NCBI RefSeq assembly: GCF_018383585.1
Contig: NZ_JAHAMK010000033.1
Span: forward strand, 48,360-83,529
Source of the DNA: Microvirga sp. 3-52
Lineage (GTDB): Bacteria > Pseudomonadota > Alphaproteobacteria > Rhizobiales > Beijerinckiaceae
Reading direction: 5' to 3'
Length of the DNA stretch: 35,170 nt
Part shown: piece after piece, positions 14,241 to 24,151 of the stretch
Layout: each line of letters begins with the position of its first letter
How positions within the stretch are numbered: the first letter of the stretch is position 1
Position numbers and translations under genes: made by a program
The notes under the pieces: generated by a model
What the model was told of the DNA's origin: nothing
Database searches by the model: none
Seen by the model: the letters and a program-made list of their open reading frames with translations, nothing else

Positions 14241-15161
14241 ATGGAAATCTTTGTGCAGCAGCTCATCAATGGGCTGACTCTGGGGTCGATCTACGGCCTC
14301 ATCGCCATCGGCTATACGATGGTCTTCGGCATCATCGGCATGGTGAACTTCGCCCACGGCGACGTCTTCATGCTCTCCGCCTTCATTTCTCTCATCTTCT
14401 TCCTGATCCTGACCACGTGGCTCGGGATCTCGTCCATCGCGCTGGCGCTGCTGATCGTGCTGGTCATCGCGATGGTGCTCACATCCCTCTGGGGCTGGGC
14501 CATTGAGCGCATCGCCTACCGGCCCCTGCGCGGCTCGTTCCGCCTGGCGCCGCTGATCTCGGCCATCGGCGTCTCGATCTTCCTGTCCAACTTCGTCCAG
14601 GTGGCTCAAGGCGCCCGTAACAAGCCGACCCCGCCGATGGTGGGCGACGTGATCGTTCTGTTCCAGGGCGAAAGCGGCTACAACGTCGCCCTCTCCTACA
14701 AGCAGATCATCATCATGGTCGTCACCGCGGTGCTGCTGACGATCTTCTGGTATCTCGTCCAGAAGACCACCCTCGGCCGCGCCCAGCGCGCCTGCGAGCA
14801 GGACCGCAAGATGGCGGCGCTGCTCGGCATCAACGTGGACCGGACGATCTCGCTGACCTTCGTCATCGGTGCCGCCCTCGCGTCGGTCGCCGGCACCATG
14901 TATCTGCTGTATTATGGCGTGGTGAGCTTCAACGACGGCTTCGTGCCGGGCGTGAAGGCCTTCACGGCAGCGGTTCTGGGGGGCATCGGCTCGCTCCCGG
15001 GCGCCGTCCTCGGCGGGCTGATCATCGGCCTGATCGAGGTCTTCTGGTCGGCCTACTTCTCGATCGAGTACAAGGATGTGGCCGCGTTCTCGATCCTCGC
15101 CATCGTCCTGATCTTCATGCCCTCCGGTATCCTCGGACGGCCTGAGGTCGAGAAGGTTTAA
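14241..15161 (+). CDS. livH: Branched-chain amino acid ABC transporter permease LivH
   Basis: A 306-residue inner-membrane permease of the BPD_transp_2 family, one of the two channel subunits of the high-affinity Leu/Ile/Val uptake system. The N-terminus [38 protein letters not shown] is the classic LivH start, and the C-terminal half has the ATPase-contact loop ([28 protein letters not shown]) and the closing [20 protein letters not shown] segment. About eight hydrophobic segments are present. It is the first gene of livHMGF; the next start follows 14 bp after its stop. The ATG at 14241 follows GGGGCAAGGGTAGGAC, with AGGA close upstream. Confidence 0.96.
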   Translation: MEIFVQQLINGLTLGSIYGLIAIGYTMVFGIIGMVNFAHGDVFMLSAFISLIFFLILTTWLGISSIALALLIVLVIAMVLTSLWGWAIERIAYRPLRGSFRLAPLISAIGVSIFLSNFVQVAQGARNKPTPPMVGDVIVLFQGESGYNVALSYKQIIIMVVTAVLLTIFWYLVQKTTLGRAQRACEQDRKMAALLGINVDRTISLTFVIGAALASVAGTMYLLYYGVVSFNDGFVPGVKAFTAAVLGGIGSLPGAVLGGLIIGLIEVFWSAYFSIEYKDVAAFSILAIVLIFMPSGILGRPEVEKV

Positions 15162-15175
15162 GGAGCTTACCGAGC

Positions 15176-16587
<1,412 letters not shown>

Positions 16588-16588
<1 letters not shown>

Positions 16589-17430
16589 TGCGCTGGCTGC
16601 AGGATCCCATCCTCGACGTACAGCATCTCACGATGCGCTTCGGCGGCCTCGTCGCCGTCAACGACCTCTCCTTCAAGGCCGGGCGCGGGGACATCACCGC
16701 GCTCATCGGCCCCAACGGTGCGGGCAAGACCACGGTCTTCAACTGCATCACCGGCTTCTACAAGCCGACCGAGGGCATGGTCGCTCTTCGCAAGCCCGAC
16801 GGTTCGCACCTGCTCCTGGAGCGGCTGCCCGGCTACGACATCAACTGGAAGGGCAAGGTCGCCCGCACCTTCCAGAACATCCGCCTGTTCTCCGGCATGA
16901 CGGTGCTCGAGAACCTGCTGGTCGCCCAGCACAACCCGCTGATGATCGCCTCCGGCTTCACCTTCCTCGGCGTCCTGGGCATCGGCGGCTACCGCAAGGC
17001 CGAGAAGGAGGCCATCGAGAAGGCCAAGTTCTGGCTGGAGAGAGCCCGGCTCATCCACCGGGCGGACGACCCGGCCGGCGACCTCCCCTACGGCGATCAG
17101 CGCCGCCTGGAGATCGCCCGCGCCATGTGCACGGATCCGCTGCTGCTCTGCCTCGACGAGCCGGCAGCCGGTCTCAATCCCCGCGAGTCGCTGGAGCTCA
17201 ACGAACTCCTTCTGTCGATCCGCAGGGATCAGGGCACATCGGTTCTCCTGATCGAGCACGACATGTCGGTCGTGATGCAGATCTCGGACCACGTGGTGGT
17301 GCTCGATTACGGCACCAAGATCTCGGACGGCTCGCCCTCCGAGGTCAGGAACGATCCCAAGGTCATCGCCGCCTATCTCGGCGTCGCCGACGACGAGATC
17401 GAGAAGGTCGAAGCGGAGATCGGCCTATGA
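16588..17430 (+). CDS. livG: Branched-chain amino acid ABC transporter ATPase LivG
   Basis: A 280-residue ABC ATPase that powers Liv uptake with LivF. Walker A is GPNGAGKTT at 41-49, Walker B LLLCLDEP at 185-192, followed by a switch histidine in LIEHDMS. The signature reads PYGDQRR (167-173), a variant of the usual SYGxQRR seen in LivG proteins. The LivG-specific insert (ARTFQNIRLFSGMTVLENLLVAQHN) and the C-terminal 'GTKISDGSPSEVRNDPKVIAAYLG' tail separate it from LivF. The start overlaps the livM stop by one base (TAATG) and its own stop overlaps the livF start (ATGA), so translation is probably coupled. Confidence 0.96.
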
Positions 17431-18203
17431 GCACCGCTGGAGCAAATATCGCGATGCACAATCCCCAGGCTTCCACGGCCCGCCAGCCGCTTCTGAGCGT
17501 TCGCGGCGTGAAGACCTATTACGGCAACATCATCGCCCTCAAGGGCGTGGACATGGATGTCAACGAAGGCGAGATCGTCACGCTAATCGGGGCCAACGGC
17601 GCCGGCAAGTCGACGCTGATGATGACGATCTTCGGCAATCCGCGGTGCCGCGAGGGCACGATCACCTATGCGGGCCGGGACATCACCAAGCTGCCCACCC
17701 ACGAGATCGCCCGCCTGTCCATCGCCCAGTCTCCAGAAGGGCGGCGCATCTTCCCGCGCATGACCGTGTTCGAGAACCTGCAGATGGGTGCATCCATGAA
17801 CGGGATGGCCCATTTCGACCAGGACCTCGAGCGGGTCTGCGCCCTGTTCCCGCGCCTGAAGGAGCGTCTGCAGCAGCGCGGCGGCACCCTGTCGGGCGGC
17901 GAGCAGCAGATGCTCGCCATCGCCCGCGCGCTCATGAGCCGCCCGAAGCTCCTCCTCCTGGACGAGCCGTCCCTCGGCCTCGCGCCCCTGATCGTGAAGC
18001 AGATCTTCCAGATCATCAAAGAGCTCAACGAGAAGGACGGCATGACGGTCTTCCTCGTGGAGCAGAACGCCTATCACGCCCTCAAGCTGGCCCATCGCGG
18101 CTATGTGATGGTGACGGGCAACATCACCATGAGCGGCACCGGCAGGGAACTGCTTGAAGACCCGCAAGTCAAAGCGGCCTATCTCGAAGGAGGAAATCAC
18201 TGA
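17427..18203 (+). CDS. livF: Branched-chain amino acid ABC transporter ATPase LivF
   Basis: A 258-residue ABC ATPase, partner of LivG. Walker A is GANGAGKST at 55-63, the signature LSGGEQQ at 155-161 and Walker B LLLLDEP at 175-181. The HEIARLSIAQSPEGRRIFPRMTVFENL stretch is the LivF hallmark. A roughly 20-residue N-terminal lead (MSTAGANIAMHNPQASTARQ) precedes the domain; an internal ATG at codon 10 is an alternative start. The chosen ATG at 17427 overlaps the livG stop as ATGA. Its stop overlaps the next gene's ATG by one base. Confidence 0.95.
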   Translation: MSTAGANIAMHNPQASTARQPLLSVRGVKTYYGNIIALKGVDMDVNEGEIVTLIGANGAGKSTLMMTIFGNPRCREGTITYAGRDITKLPTHEIARLSIAQSPEGRRIFPRMTVFENLQMGASMNGMAHFDQDLERVCALFPRLKERLQQRGGTLSGGEQQMLAIARALMSRPKLLLLDEPSLGLAPLIVKQIFQIIKELNEKDGMTVFLVEQNAYHALKLAHRGYVMVTGNITMSGTGRELLEDPQVKAAYLEGGNH

Positions 18204-18565
18204 TGCAGGGTATCCTCTACGAAGAGCCGTCGTTCTGGCTCTTTCTTCTCATCACCGTGATAATGGGCGGCTGGGCGGCCTGGATGACAGGCCGGGCCAT
18301 CGCCCTCACCTGGCGTCCCTTCTGGACCCTGATCCTCTACCTGTTCATCCTCGGCGCAGCAGTGCGCTTCATCCACTTCGCCCTGTTCGAGGGAACCCTG
18401 CTGTCGGTCCACTACTACGCCATCGACACGATCGTCCTGCTGATCATCGGGGCGCTGGGCTTCCAGTACCGCCGCGCCCGGATGATGACCACCCAATACC
18501 GCTGGCTCTACGAGCGGACCGGCCTGTTTTCCTGGCGGGAAAAGGCGTCTGCTACCAAGGGCTAA
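18203..18565 (+). CDS. DUF6867 small membrane protein of the liv operon
   Basis: A 120-residue protein with three predicted transmembrane helices (about 10-35, 40-62 and 68-88). A basic cytosolic tail follows (QYRRARMMTTQYRWLYERTG), with FSWREK near the end. It matches the DUF6867 family, which I know from the same position behind livF in rhizobia; no function has been shown. The ATG at 18203 overlaps the livF TGA by one base, so it is translationally coupled to the transporter. That coupling argues for a role in assembly, stability or regulation of the Liv complex, by inference. Confidence 0.88.
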   Translation: MQGILYEEPSFWLFLLITVIMGGWAAWMTGRAIALTWRPFWTLILYLFILGAAVRFIHFALFEGTLLSVHYYAIDTIVLLIIGALGFQYRRARMMTTQYRWLYERTGLFSWREKASATKG

Positions 18566-18621
18566 GCCAAAAAGATTCCCAGGTGACATCCGCTTAAAAA
18601 CAAGCATGATGTTCCGCGGAA

Positions 18622-18638
18622 GGCGGGGTCCCCCCGCC
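18622..18638 (+). other. GC-rich hairpin in the leader of the binding-protein gene
   Basis: GGCGGGG, three bases, CCCCGCC: a perfect 7-bp stem between the DUF6867 stop and the binding-protein start, 55 bp before that start. It has no following T-run. It may slow read-through from livHMGF or protect a processed, more abundant livJ-like mRNA, by inference. Confidence 0.35.
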
Positions 18639-18692
18639 AAACCGGCCCCACAAGGAAGAGGGGCCTATAAAACCACCCAGAGGAGTGACCTC

Positions 18693-19820
18693 ATGAAAAA
18701 AATGCTGTTGACCGGCGTGGCGCTTGGTCTTGGCCTCGCCTTCTCCAGCGCTGCCAGCGCCCAGATCAAGATCGGCGTTGCTGGCCCCATCACCGGCCCG
18801 AACGCGGCCTTCGGCGCCCAGCTGAAGAACGGCGTCGAGCAGGCTGTCGAAGACATCAATGCAGCTGGCGGCATCAATGGCCAGAAGCTGCACGTCGTTG
18901 TCGGCGACGACGTGTCCGATCCCAAGCAGGGCGTGTCGGTGGCGAACAAGTTCGCCGCTGAAGGCGTGAAGTTCGTCGTCGGCCACTTCAACTCCGGCGT
19001 CTCGATCCCGGCCTCGCAGGTCTATGAAGAAGCCGGCATCGTCCAGGTTTCCCCGGCCTCCACGAACCCGCAGTTCACCGAGCGCGGCATGTGGAACACC
19101 TTCCGCACCTGCGGACGCGATGATCAGCAGGGCCTCGTCGCCGGCGGCTACCTTGCCGACAAGTTCAAGGGCAAGAAGGTCGCCGTCATTCACGACAAGA
19201 CCCCCTACGGCAAAGGCCTCGCGGACGAAACCCAGAAGACCATGAATTCCAAGGGTCTGAAGGAAGTCGTCTATGAAGGCGTGAACCCGGGCGAGAAGGA
19301 CTACTCCGCTCTCGTGTCGAAGCTGAAGCAGGCCGGCGTCGACGTCGTCTACTTCGGCGGCCTCCACACGGAAGCCGGCCTCATCATCCGCCAGATGCGC
19401 GATCAGGGCCTCAACGCTCCGCTCATGTCGGGTGACGGCATCGTGTCGGCCGAGTTCACCTCGATCGCCGGCCCTGGCGCCGAAGGTACCCTGATGACCT
19501 TCTCGCCGGATCCGCGCAAGAACCCGAACGCGAAGGACGCCGTGGCCAAGTTCAAGGCCAAGAACTTCGAGCCGGAAGCCTACACCCTGTACTCCTACGC
19601 TGCGACCCAGATCCTGGCCGAAGCTGCGAAGCAGGCTGGCAGCGTGGACGGCAAGAAGGTTTCGGACGCCATGAAGTCCGGCAAGCCCTTCAAGACCGTC
19701 ATCGGCGACATCTCCTTCGACAAGAAGGGCGACATCACCCGTCCGGACTACATCATGTATGTCTGGAAGAAGGGCGCTGACGGCAAGATCGATTACTCCG
19801 GCAACGAACTCGCCATGTAA
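18693..19820 (+). CDS. livJ: Branched-chain amino acid ABC transporter substrate-binding protein
   Basis: A 375-residue periplasmic binding protein of the Leu/Ile/Val type. The signal peptide MKKMLLTGVALGLGLAFSSA ends in ASASA/Q-like cleavage before QIKIGVAGPITGPNAAFG, the typical mature N-terminus. NGVEQAVEDINAAGGINGQKL and VSPASTNPQFTERGMWNTFRTCGRDDQQG are hallmark ligand-binding regions. The ATG at 18693 has AGGAG nine bases upstream; an in-frame ATG at 18606 adds 29 charged residues before the signal peptide and is rejected. It is the last gene of the liv cluster, separated by 127 bp from DUF6867 and closed by a strong terminator. livJ versus livK naming is conventional here. Confidence 0.95.
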   Translation: MKKMLLTGVALGLGLAFSSAASAQIKIGVAGPITGPNAAFGAQLKNGVEQAVEDINAAGGINGQKLHVVVGDDVSDPKQGVSVANKFAAEGVKFVVGHFNSGVSIPASQVYEEAGIVQVSPASTNPQFTERGMWNTFRTCGRDDQQGLVAGGYLADKFKGKKVAVIHDKTPYGKGLADETQKTMNSKGLKEVVYEGVNPGEKDYSALVSKLKQAGVDVVYFGGLHTEAGLIIRQMRDQGLNAPLMSGDGIVSAEFTSIAGPGAEGTLMTFSPDPRKNPNAKDAVAKFKAKNFEPEAYTLYSYAATQILAEAAKQAGSVDGKKVSDAMKSGKPFKTVIGDISFDKKGDITRPDYIMYVWKKGADGKIDYSGNELAM

Positions 19821-19846
19821 TCGGCCGGCCACAGGCCAATGATCCG

Positions 19847-19876
19847 AAACCCGCCCTGGCGACAGGGCGGGTTTTC
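19847..19876 (+). terminator. Rho-independent terminator of the liv cluster
   Basis: AAACCCGCCCTG, GCGA loop, CAGGGCGGGTTT followed by T and C: a perfect 12-bp stem with a T4 run, 26 bp after the binding-protein stop. Confidence 0.9.
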
Positions 19877-19941
19877 TCATGGAATATCGCTCGAGATCCG
19901 GCCAAGAATGGGAAGCCGGGGGCTTCCCGGCCCAACTTGGA

Positions 19942-20030
19942 CGTCATGGCCGGGCCTGTCGCGGCCACCCCGATCGGAAAAGCGCTGTGCTTTCCTTAAT
20001 CGGGATCACCGGCACAAGGCCGGTGGTGAC
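19942..20030. repeat. Dispersed GTCATGGCCGG repeat, full-length copy 2
   Basis: Same architecture as 4668-4758: CGTCATGGCCGGG at the left, AAAAGCGCTGTGCTTT in the centre, ATCGGGATCACCGGCACAAG then GCCGGTGGTGAC at the right, about 80% alike by eye. It occupies most of the gap between the liv terminator and the ACT-domain gene. Confidence 0.7.
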
Positions 20031-20072
20031 AAAGGATGTGAGCTTCCCGCCAGCCTCAGGAATGTCTTGACC

Positions 20073-20459
20073 ATGCCCGCGCTCAGTTTGTCTCTGCTCG
20101 AGGTCCCCTATGCGGTCTGTCGCTTGCCGGCGGGCGCCCCTGCCGCAACTCCGTCGCCAACGCGCTTCTCGCTTCTGGTCCGGGCGGCCGAGGAAACGAC
20201 CCTCGTCTGCTCGCTCGATCAGGCCCCGCCCGAGGCCGAGATCGATGCCGGCTGGCGCTGCTTCCGGATCGAGCAGAGCTTCGACTTCAGCGTTCCAGGG
20301 ATCCTGGCCTCCGTCCTCACCCCTCTGGCCGGTGCCGGCATCGGCATTTTCGCCACCTCCACCTTCAGCACTGATTACGTGCTGGTGAAGGCGGGGGATA
20401 CGGAGAAGGCGCTGGCTGTTCTCGGGGATGCCGGACACACGATCCGACGTGAAACGTGA
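20073..20459 (+). CDS. ACT-domain protein (aspartate kinase-like regulatory fold)
   Basis: A 128-residue protein made of two ACT-like halves of the ACT_7/DUF2241 type. Residues 10-70 carry TRFSLLVRAAEETTLVCSLD, and 75-128 carry the better conserved WRCFRIEQSFDFSVPGILAS, then LTPLAGAGIGIFATSTFSTD and YVLVKAGDTEKAL. ACT domains bind amino acids and usually control linked enzymes; free-standing ones are of unknown target. The ATG at 20073 is chosen because a longer in-frame extension runs back through the dispersed repeat. Its stop codon directly abuts the stop of the convergent DUF1203 gene. Confidence 0.83.
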   Translation: MPALSLSLLEVPYAVCRLPAGAPAATPSPTRFSLLVRAAEETTLVCSLDQAPPEAEIDAGWRCFRIEQSFDFSVPGILASVLTPLAGAGIGIFATSTFSTDYVLVKAGDTEKALAVLGDAGHTIRRET

Positions 20460-20927
20460 TCAGGCCCTTTCGATCCGGGCTGCGAAGCAGCCGCGCCGGG
20501 CGAAATGGGCATCGATATGCGCCACCTGCGGATTGGCGAAGAACCGCTCGATCACCTGCAGAATGTCTCCACCTTCGGCCACCTCCGCATCGACGATGAA
20601 GGCATGGGCATCGTAGGCCCGCAGGGACAGGAGCCGGTCCCGCAGCATGGGCGGCAATTCGCCCCGAAACGCCCCCGTCCTTGCGGACCGGCTGACGAAG
20701 ATCGGCCCCGCTGCGCGATAAGGTGACGTCGACGCCGTCTGATGGGCGTGATTGAGCAGCAGAAGCTCCTCCCCCACGGCGACCCGGGTCAGCGATACCC
20801 GGCAGGGATAGGCATCGGCCTCATCGGCATAGACCCGCTGGGCGCCGATAACCGCAAGGTCGGCATCGATCAGCCGGAACAGCGGGGCAAAGGGTTCGGC
20901 ATCGAGGCCGCGAACTTGGAAGGGCAT
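20460..20927 (-). CDS. DUF1203 family protein
   Basis: A 155-residue protein matching the DUF1203 family of uncharacterised bacterial proteins. Recognisable segments are MPFQVRGLDAEPFAPLFRL, YPCRVSLTRVAVGEELLLLNH, SPYRAAGPIFVSR, and the C-terminal 'VAHIDAHFARRGCFAARI'. The ATG at 20927 has AAGGAG eight bases upstream, whereas the frame's first ATG at 20951 has no ribosome site. I know of no assigned activity. It ends tail to tail with the ACT-domain gene with no bases between the two stop codons. Confidence 0.83.
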   Translation of the reverse strand: MPFQVRGLDAEPFAPLFRLIDADLAVIGAQRVYADEADAYPCRVSLTRVAVGEELLLLNHAHQTASTSPYRAAGPIFVSRSARTGAFRGELPPMLRDRLLSLRAYDAHAFIVDAEVAEGGDILQVIERFFANPQVAHIDAHFARRGCFAARIERA

Positions 20928-21009
20928 TGGGAGTCTCCTTGATGAGACCACCAGAATGACAAGGTCCGCCCCGCCGAACGACCCGATTCCTGTGCCACTT
21001 TATCGTCCT

Positions 21010-21038
21010 GTCATGGCCGGGCTTGTCCCGGTGATGAC
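21010..21038. repeat. Dispersed GTCATGGCCGG repeat, short core copy 3
   Basis: GTCATGGCCGGGCTTGTCCC then GGTGATGAC: the two ends of the longer repeat joined with the middle missing, 29 bp. It sits in the 160-bp gap between the DUF1203 start and the end of the ccdA gene. Nothing else is recognisable in that gap. Confidence 0.6.
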
Positions 21039-21087
21039 GCGGAGGGTTACCTTTCTGGTTGGGAGCAAGGTGTAGCTAGGGCCTGCC

Positions 21088-21816
21088 CTACCCTAGCCGC
21101 CCCAGCGCCGGAAACGTCTCCAACAGCCAGAACGACATGTTCGTGATCCAGCCGGTCAGGAAGGCAATTCCGGTGAGTACGAGGAGGACGCCCATGACCC
21201 TCTCGATCATGGCGAAGCGCGAGCGCATGCGCTTCAGGAGCGCCACGAAGGGTTTCATGGCGAAGGCGGCGAGGAGGAAGGGAATGCCGAGGCCGGCAGA
21301 ATAGGCGGCGAGCAGCAGCGCTCCATGGGAGACACTGTCCTCGGAACCCGCCACGGTCAGGATCGCTGCCAGGACAGGCCCGATGCAGGGCGTCCAGCCG
21401 AAGGCGAAGGCGAGACCCATGACATAGGCGCCCCAGAGACCCACCGGCCTAGCGACGTTGAAACGAGCCTCGCGATAGAACAGCCCGATGCGGAACAGCC
21501 CAAGGAAATGCAGCCCCATCACGACGATGGCGATGCCCGCCACCGTGCTCAGGACATCGAGATATTGCCGGATGACCTGGCCCAGGGCCGAGGCCGTCGC
21601 GCCCAGCAACACGAAGACGGTCGAGAAGCCCGCCACGAACAGCAGCGCCGCCAGTATCGCGCGCTGGCGCACGGCCCGGTCGTCGCCCGCGCTCAGGCGG
21701 TCGAAGGTGGTGCCTGCAAGGAACGACAGGTATGGCGGCACCAGCGGCAGGACGCAGGGACTCAAGAAGCTGATGAGGCCGCCGAGCGCCGCGGCCGGAT
21801 AGGAAACACTGAGCAT
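21088..21816 (-). CDS. ccdA: Cytochrome c biogenesis / thiol-disulfide transporter CcdA
   Basis: A 242-residue membrane protein of the CcdA/DsbD-beta family, which carries reducing equivalents from cytosolic thioredoxin across the inner membrane to periplasmic proteins such as the cytochrome c maturation thioredoxin. Six hydrophobic helices can be placed. The two redox cysteines are C21 in SFLSPCVLPLVPPYLSFLAG and C144 in FGWTPCIGPVLAAIL, each with the flanking prolines of the family. The charged cytosolic loop (about 37-52) is as expected. Its start, ATG at 21816, faces the divergent P1 peptidase gene 95 bp away. No ccm genes lie in the window. Confidence 0.92.
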   Translation of the reverse strand: MLSVSYPAAALGGLISFLSPCVLPLVPPYLSFLAGTTFDRLSAGDDRAVRQRAILAALLFVAGFSTVFVLLGATASALGQVIRQYLDVLSTVAGIAIVVMGLHFLGLFRIGLFYREARFNVARPVGLWGAYVMGLAFAFGWTPCIGPVLAAILTVAGSEDSVSHGALLLAAYSAGLGIPFLLAAFAMKPFVALLKRMRSRFAMIERVMGVLLVLTGIAFLTGWITNMSFWLLETFPALGRLG

Positions 21817-21911
21817 GAGAGCCTTCTATCCTTTCGCGCTCCCTAGAGAAAGCCGGTGAAGGGCCGGTTCTCCAGCTTGTGAAGGCCAGCAATTTCCGGT
21901 TTGCTTCCCCC

Positions 21912-22913
21912 ATGACACAGCGCCGCAATCTCATCACCGACGTCGCCGGCCTCCGCATCGGCAATGCCCACGATGCGGCCCTCGGCTCCGGCGTGACGGT
22001 CGCCCTCTTCGACGAGCCGGCGGTCACCTCGGTCTTTGCCATGGGCGGAGCCCCGGCCACCCGCGAGACCGATCTGCTCGATCCGGACAAGATGGTGCCG
22101 GCCATTCACGGCGTGGTCCTCTCCGGAGGCTCGGCCTTCGGCCTCGATGCGGCCGGGGGCGTCCAGGCCTATCTTCGGGAACAGGGGATCGGCTTTGCCG
22201 TCAGGGAGGCGCTCGTCCCCCTGGTTTCGCAGGCGTCCATCTTCGATCTCATCAACGGCGGCAACAAGGATTGGGGCCGCTATCCGCCCTATCGGGAACT
22301 CGGATACGAGGCCGCTCGGCGAGCCGGCCTGGACTTCGACCTCGGAACGTCCGGCGGCGGGTACGGCGCCACGACGGCGAACCTAAAGGGAGGCTTGGGC
22401 TCGGCGAGCACGACGACGTCCTCGGGCCATGCGGTCGGCGCTCTCGTCGTGGTGAACAGCGTCGCCTCGGCCATTGTCGGGGATGGCCCCCATTTTCTGG
22501 CGGGCGGCCTCGAGGAAGGTGACGAGTTCGGCGGGCACGGGCTTCCCGCCCGGATCACGCCCGACATGCGCAGGCTCATCTGGAAAGGCGGACCGCAGCC
22601 TGCCACCACCATCGCGCTCATCGCGACCGATGCCGTTCTGACGAAGGCTCAGGCCAAACGCCTTGCCGTCGCGTCCCATGCAGGCCTCGCGCGGGGGTTG
22701 CGTTTCTCCCACGCGCTGTTCGACGGCGACACGATCTTCGCCGCCGCCACGGGCCGAAAGCCGTTTCAGGACGAGGCGGCGGAGTTCACGGAACTCACGG
22801 CACTGGCCGCCGACTGCCTCACCCGTGCCATCGCGCGCGGCGTCTACGAGGCGAGGGCCCTGCCCTATCCGGGCGCGCAGCCGGCCTGGCGGGACAGGTT
22901 CCCAAGCGCTTAG
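21912..22913 (+). CDS. P1 family (DmpA/NylC-type) peptidase
   Basis: A 333-residue member of peptidase family S58 (P1/DmpA), N-terminal-nucleophile hydrolases that cleave themselves into two chains. Members include the L-aminopeptidase/D-esterase DmpA and nylon-oligomer hydrolase NylC. Diagnostic segments are VVLSGGSAFGLDAAGGV (68-84), GTSGGGYGATT (145-155) and KGGLGSAS (159-166). The putative self-cleavage site by comparison with NylC is N182/S183 in VVVNSVASAI, so Ser183 would be the nucleophile; this is an alignment from memory. Start at the ATG at 21912; an ATG eleven codons earlier adds an unrelated lead. It overlaps tail to tail with a D-amino-acid dehydrogenase gene. Confidence 0.88.
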   Translation: MTQRRNLITDVAGLRIGNAHDAALGSGVTVALFDEPAVTSVFAMGGAPATRETDLLDPDKMVPAIHGVVLSGGSAFGLDAAGGVQAYLREQGIGFAVREALVPLVSQASIFDLINGGNKDWGRYPPYRELGYEAARRAGLDFDLGTSGGGYGATTANLKGGLGSASTTTSSGHAVGALVVVNSVASAIVGDGPHFLAGGLEEGDEFGGHGLPARITPDMRRLIWKGGPQPATTIALIATDAVLTKAQAKRLAVASHAGLARGLRFSHALFDGDTIFAAATGRKPFQDEAAEFTELTALAADCLTRAIARGVYEARALPYPGAQPAWRDRFPSA

Positions 22914-24151
22914 AACCGCTCCGCCCGATAGGGCTTGGGATCGACGACAGGCGTTTCGCCCGTGATCATTTCGGCCAAAAGCCGTCCCGTCACCGGGCCG
23001 AGGGTCAGGCCGTGATGGGCGTGTCCGAAGCCGAACCAGAGGTTCTTGTGCTTGGGCGCCTTGCCGATGATCGGCATCATGTCCGGCGTGCAGGGGCGCA
23101 TGCCCATCCACGGCTCCGGATCGACCCGCTCGCCGAGCGGGAAGAATTCCCGCGCGATCGGCTCGGCGCGCTGCAGCTGGACCGGGGTCTTCGGGGCATC
23201 GCGGTTGGCGAACTCCGCCCCTGTCGTGAGGCGGACGCCCTTCGACATGGGTGCCAGGAAATAGCCCCGGTCGAAGTCCAGTGTCGGCCGGTTGAGAACC
23301 GCGTTGCCCGCAGGCTTGTAGTGCATGTGGTAGCCGCGCTTGACCGCAAGCGGCAGGTCATACCCAAGCTTTGTCGTAAGCGCATCCGCCCAGGCCCCCA
23401 GGGCGATGACGACGGCTCCGGCGTCCACCGGCCCCTTCTCGGTCTGGACGCGCCAGCCGGTCGGTGTTTCCTCGAGCGTCCTGGCATCGCCCGAAGCCAG
23501 CTCGCCGCCGAGGCGCTCGAAAAGCCCGACATAACCCATGGTCAGCATGTGAGGATCGGAGACCGAAGCCGGGTCCGTCCAATGGATGCCGCCCTTGGTC
23601 TCGACCTTGAGATGCGGCTCGCGCTCCGCGACGGCCCTGGTGTCGAGCGCATTGAAGTTGACGCCGAAATCGCGCTTCACGTCCTCCGCGTCCTCGAACT
23701 GCTCATCCCGGCTCTTCTCGTCGCGGAACACCTTCATCCAGCCGGTCGGGCGGATCAGATGCGTGGAGCCGGATTCCTCCGCCAGCGCCATGTGCTCGGT
23801 GACGCTGCGCTCGATGAGAGGCGCGTACATCCGGGCAATCGCCTTGTGCTGGGCGGGACGCGAGTGCATCCAGTACTGCCACAGGAAGGGCGCGAGCTTC
23901 GGGATCGCGGCCCAATGGTAATGGGCGTCGATTGTGTTGTTCAGGGCGTAGCGCAGAAGGGCGCCGAAATCGTGCGGGAAGCCGTACGGATAGACGCCTT
24001 CGCGCTGGATCAGGCCCGCATTCCCGAAGGAAGTCTCCTCGCCGGGCTTGCGCTTGTCGATCAGCAGAACCGACCGTCCACGCTTCTGCAGATGCACGGC
24101 AATCGACACGCCGACAATGCCGGCCCCAAGAACAACCACATCCTTACGCAT
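22910..24151 (-). CDS. dadA: D-amino-acid dehydrogenase (FAD-dependent, DAO family)
   Basis: A 413-residue flavoenzyme that oxidises D-amino acids to 2-oxo acids and ammonia, passing electrons to the respiratory chain at the inner membrane. The FAD-binding dinucleotide fold VVVLGAGIVGVSIAVHL opens at residue 5 and ends with the acidic DKRKPGEETSFGNAGLIQ. The DAO C-terminal region (WMGMRPCTPDMMPIIGKAPK, then FGHAHHGLTLGPVTGRLLAE) matches DadA. The ATG at 24151 is preferred to one at 24187, which adds twelve residues before the dinucleotide fold. Its stop overlaps the P1 peptidase stop by four bases on opposite strands. No alanine racemase gene is adjacent. Confidence 0.92.
   Translation of the reverse strand: MRKDVVVLGAGIVGVSIAVHLQKRGRSVLLIDKRKPGEETSFGNAGLIQREGVYPYGFPHDFGALLRYALNNTIDAHYHWAAIPKLAPFLWQYWMHSRPAQHKAIARMYAPLIERSVTEHMALAEESGSTHLIRPTGWMKVFRDEKSRDEQFEDAEDVKRDFGVNFNALDTRAVAEREPHLKVETKGGIHWTDPASVSDPHMLTMGYVGLFERLGGELASGDARTLEETPTGWRVQTEKGPVDAGAVVIALGAWADALTTKLGYDLPLAVKRGYHMHYKPAGNAVLNRPTLDFDRGYFLAPMSKGVRLTTGAEFANRDAPKTPVQLQRAEPIAREFFPLGERVDPEPWMGMRPCTPDMMPIIGKAPKHKNLWFGFGHAHHGLTLGPVTGRLLAEMITGETPVVDPKPYRAERF

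Noticed and set aside
18594..19880. A 428-codon minus-strand frame opposite the Liv binding protein gene
   Set aside because: The binding protein has signal peptide, ribosome site and family motifs; the opposite frame has none.
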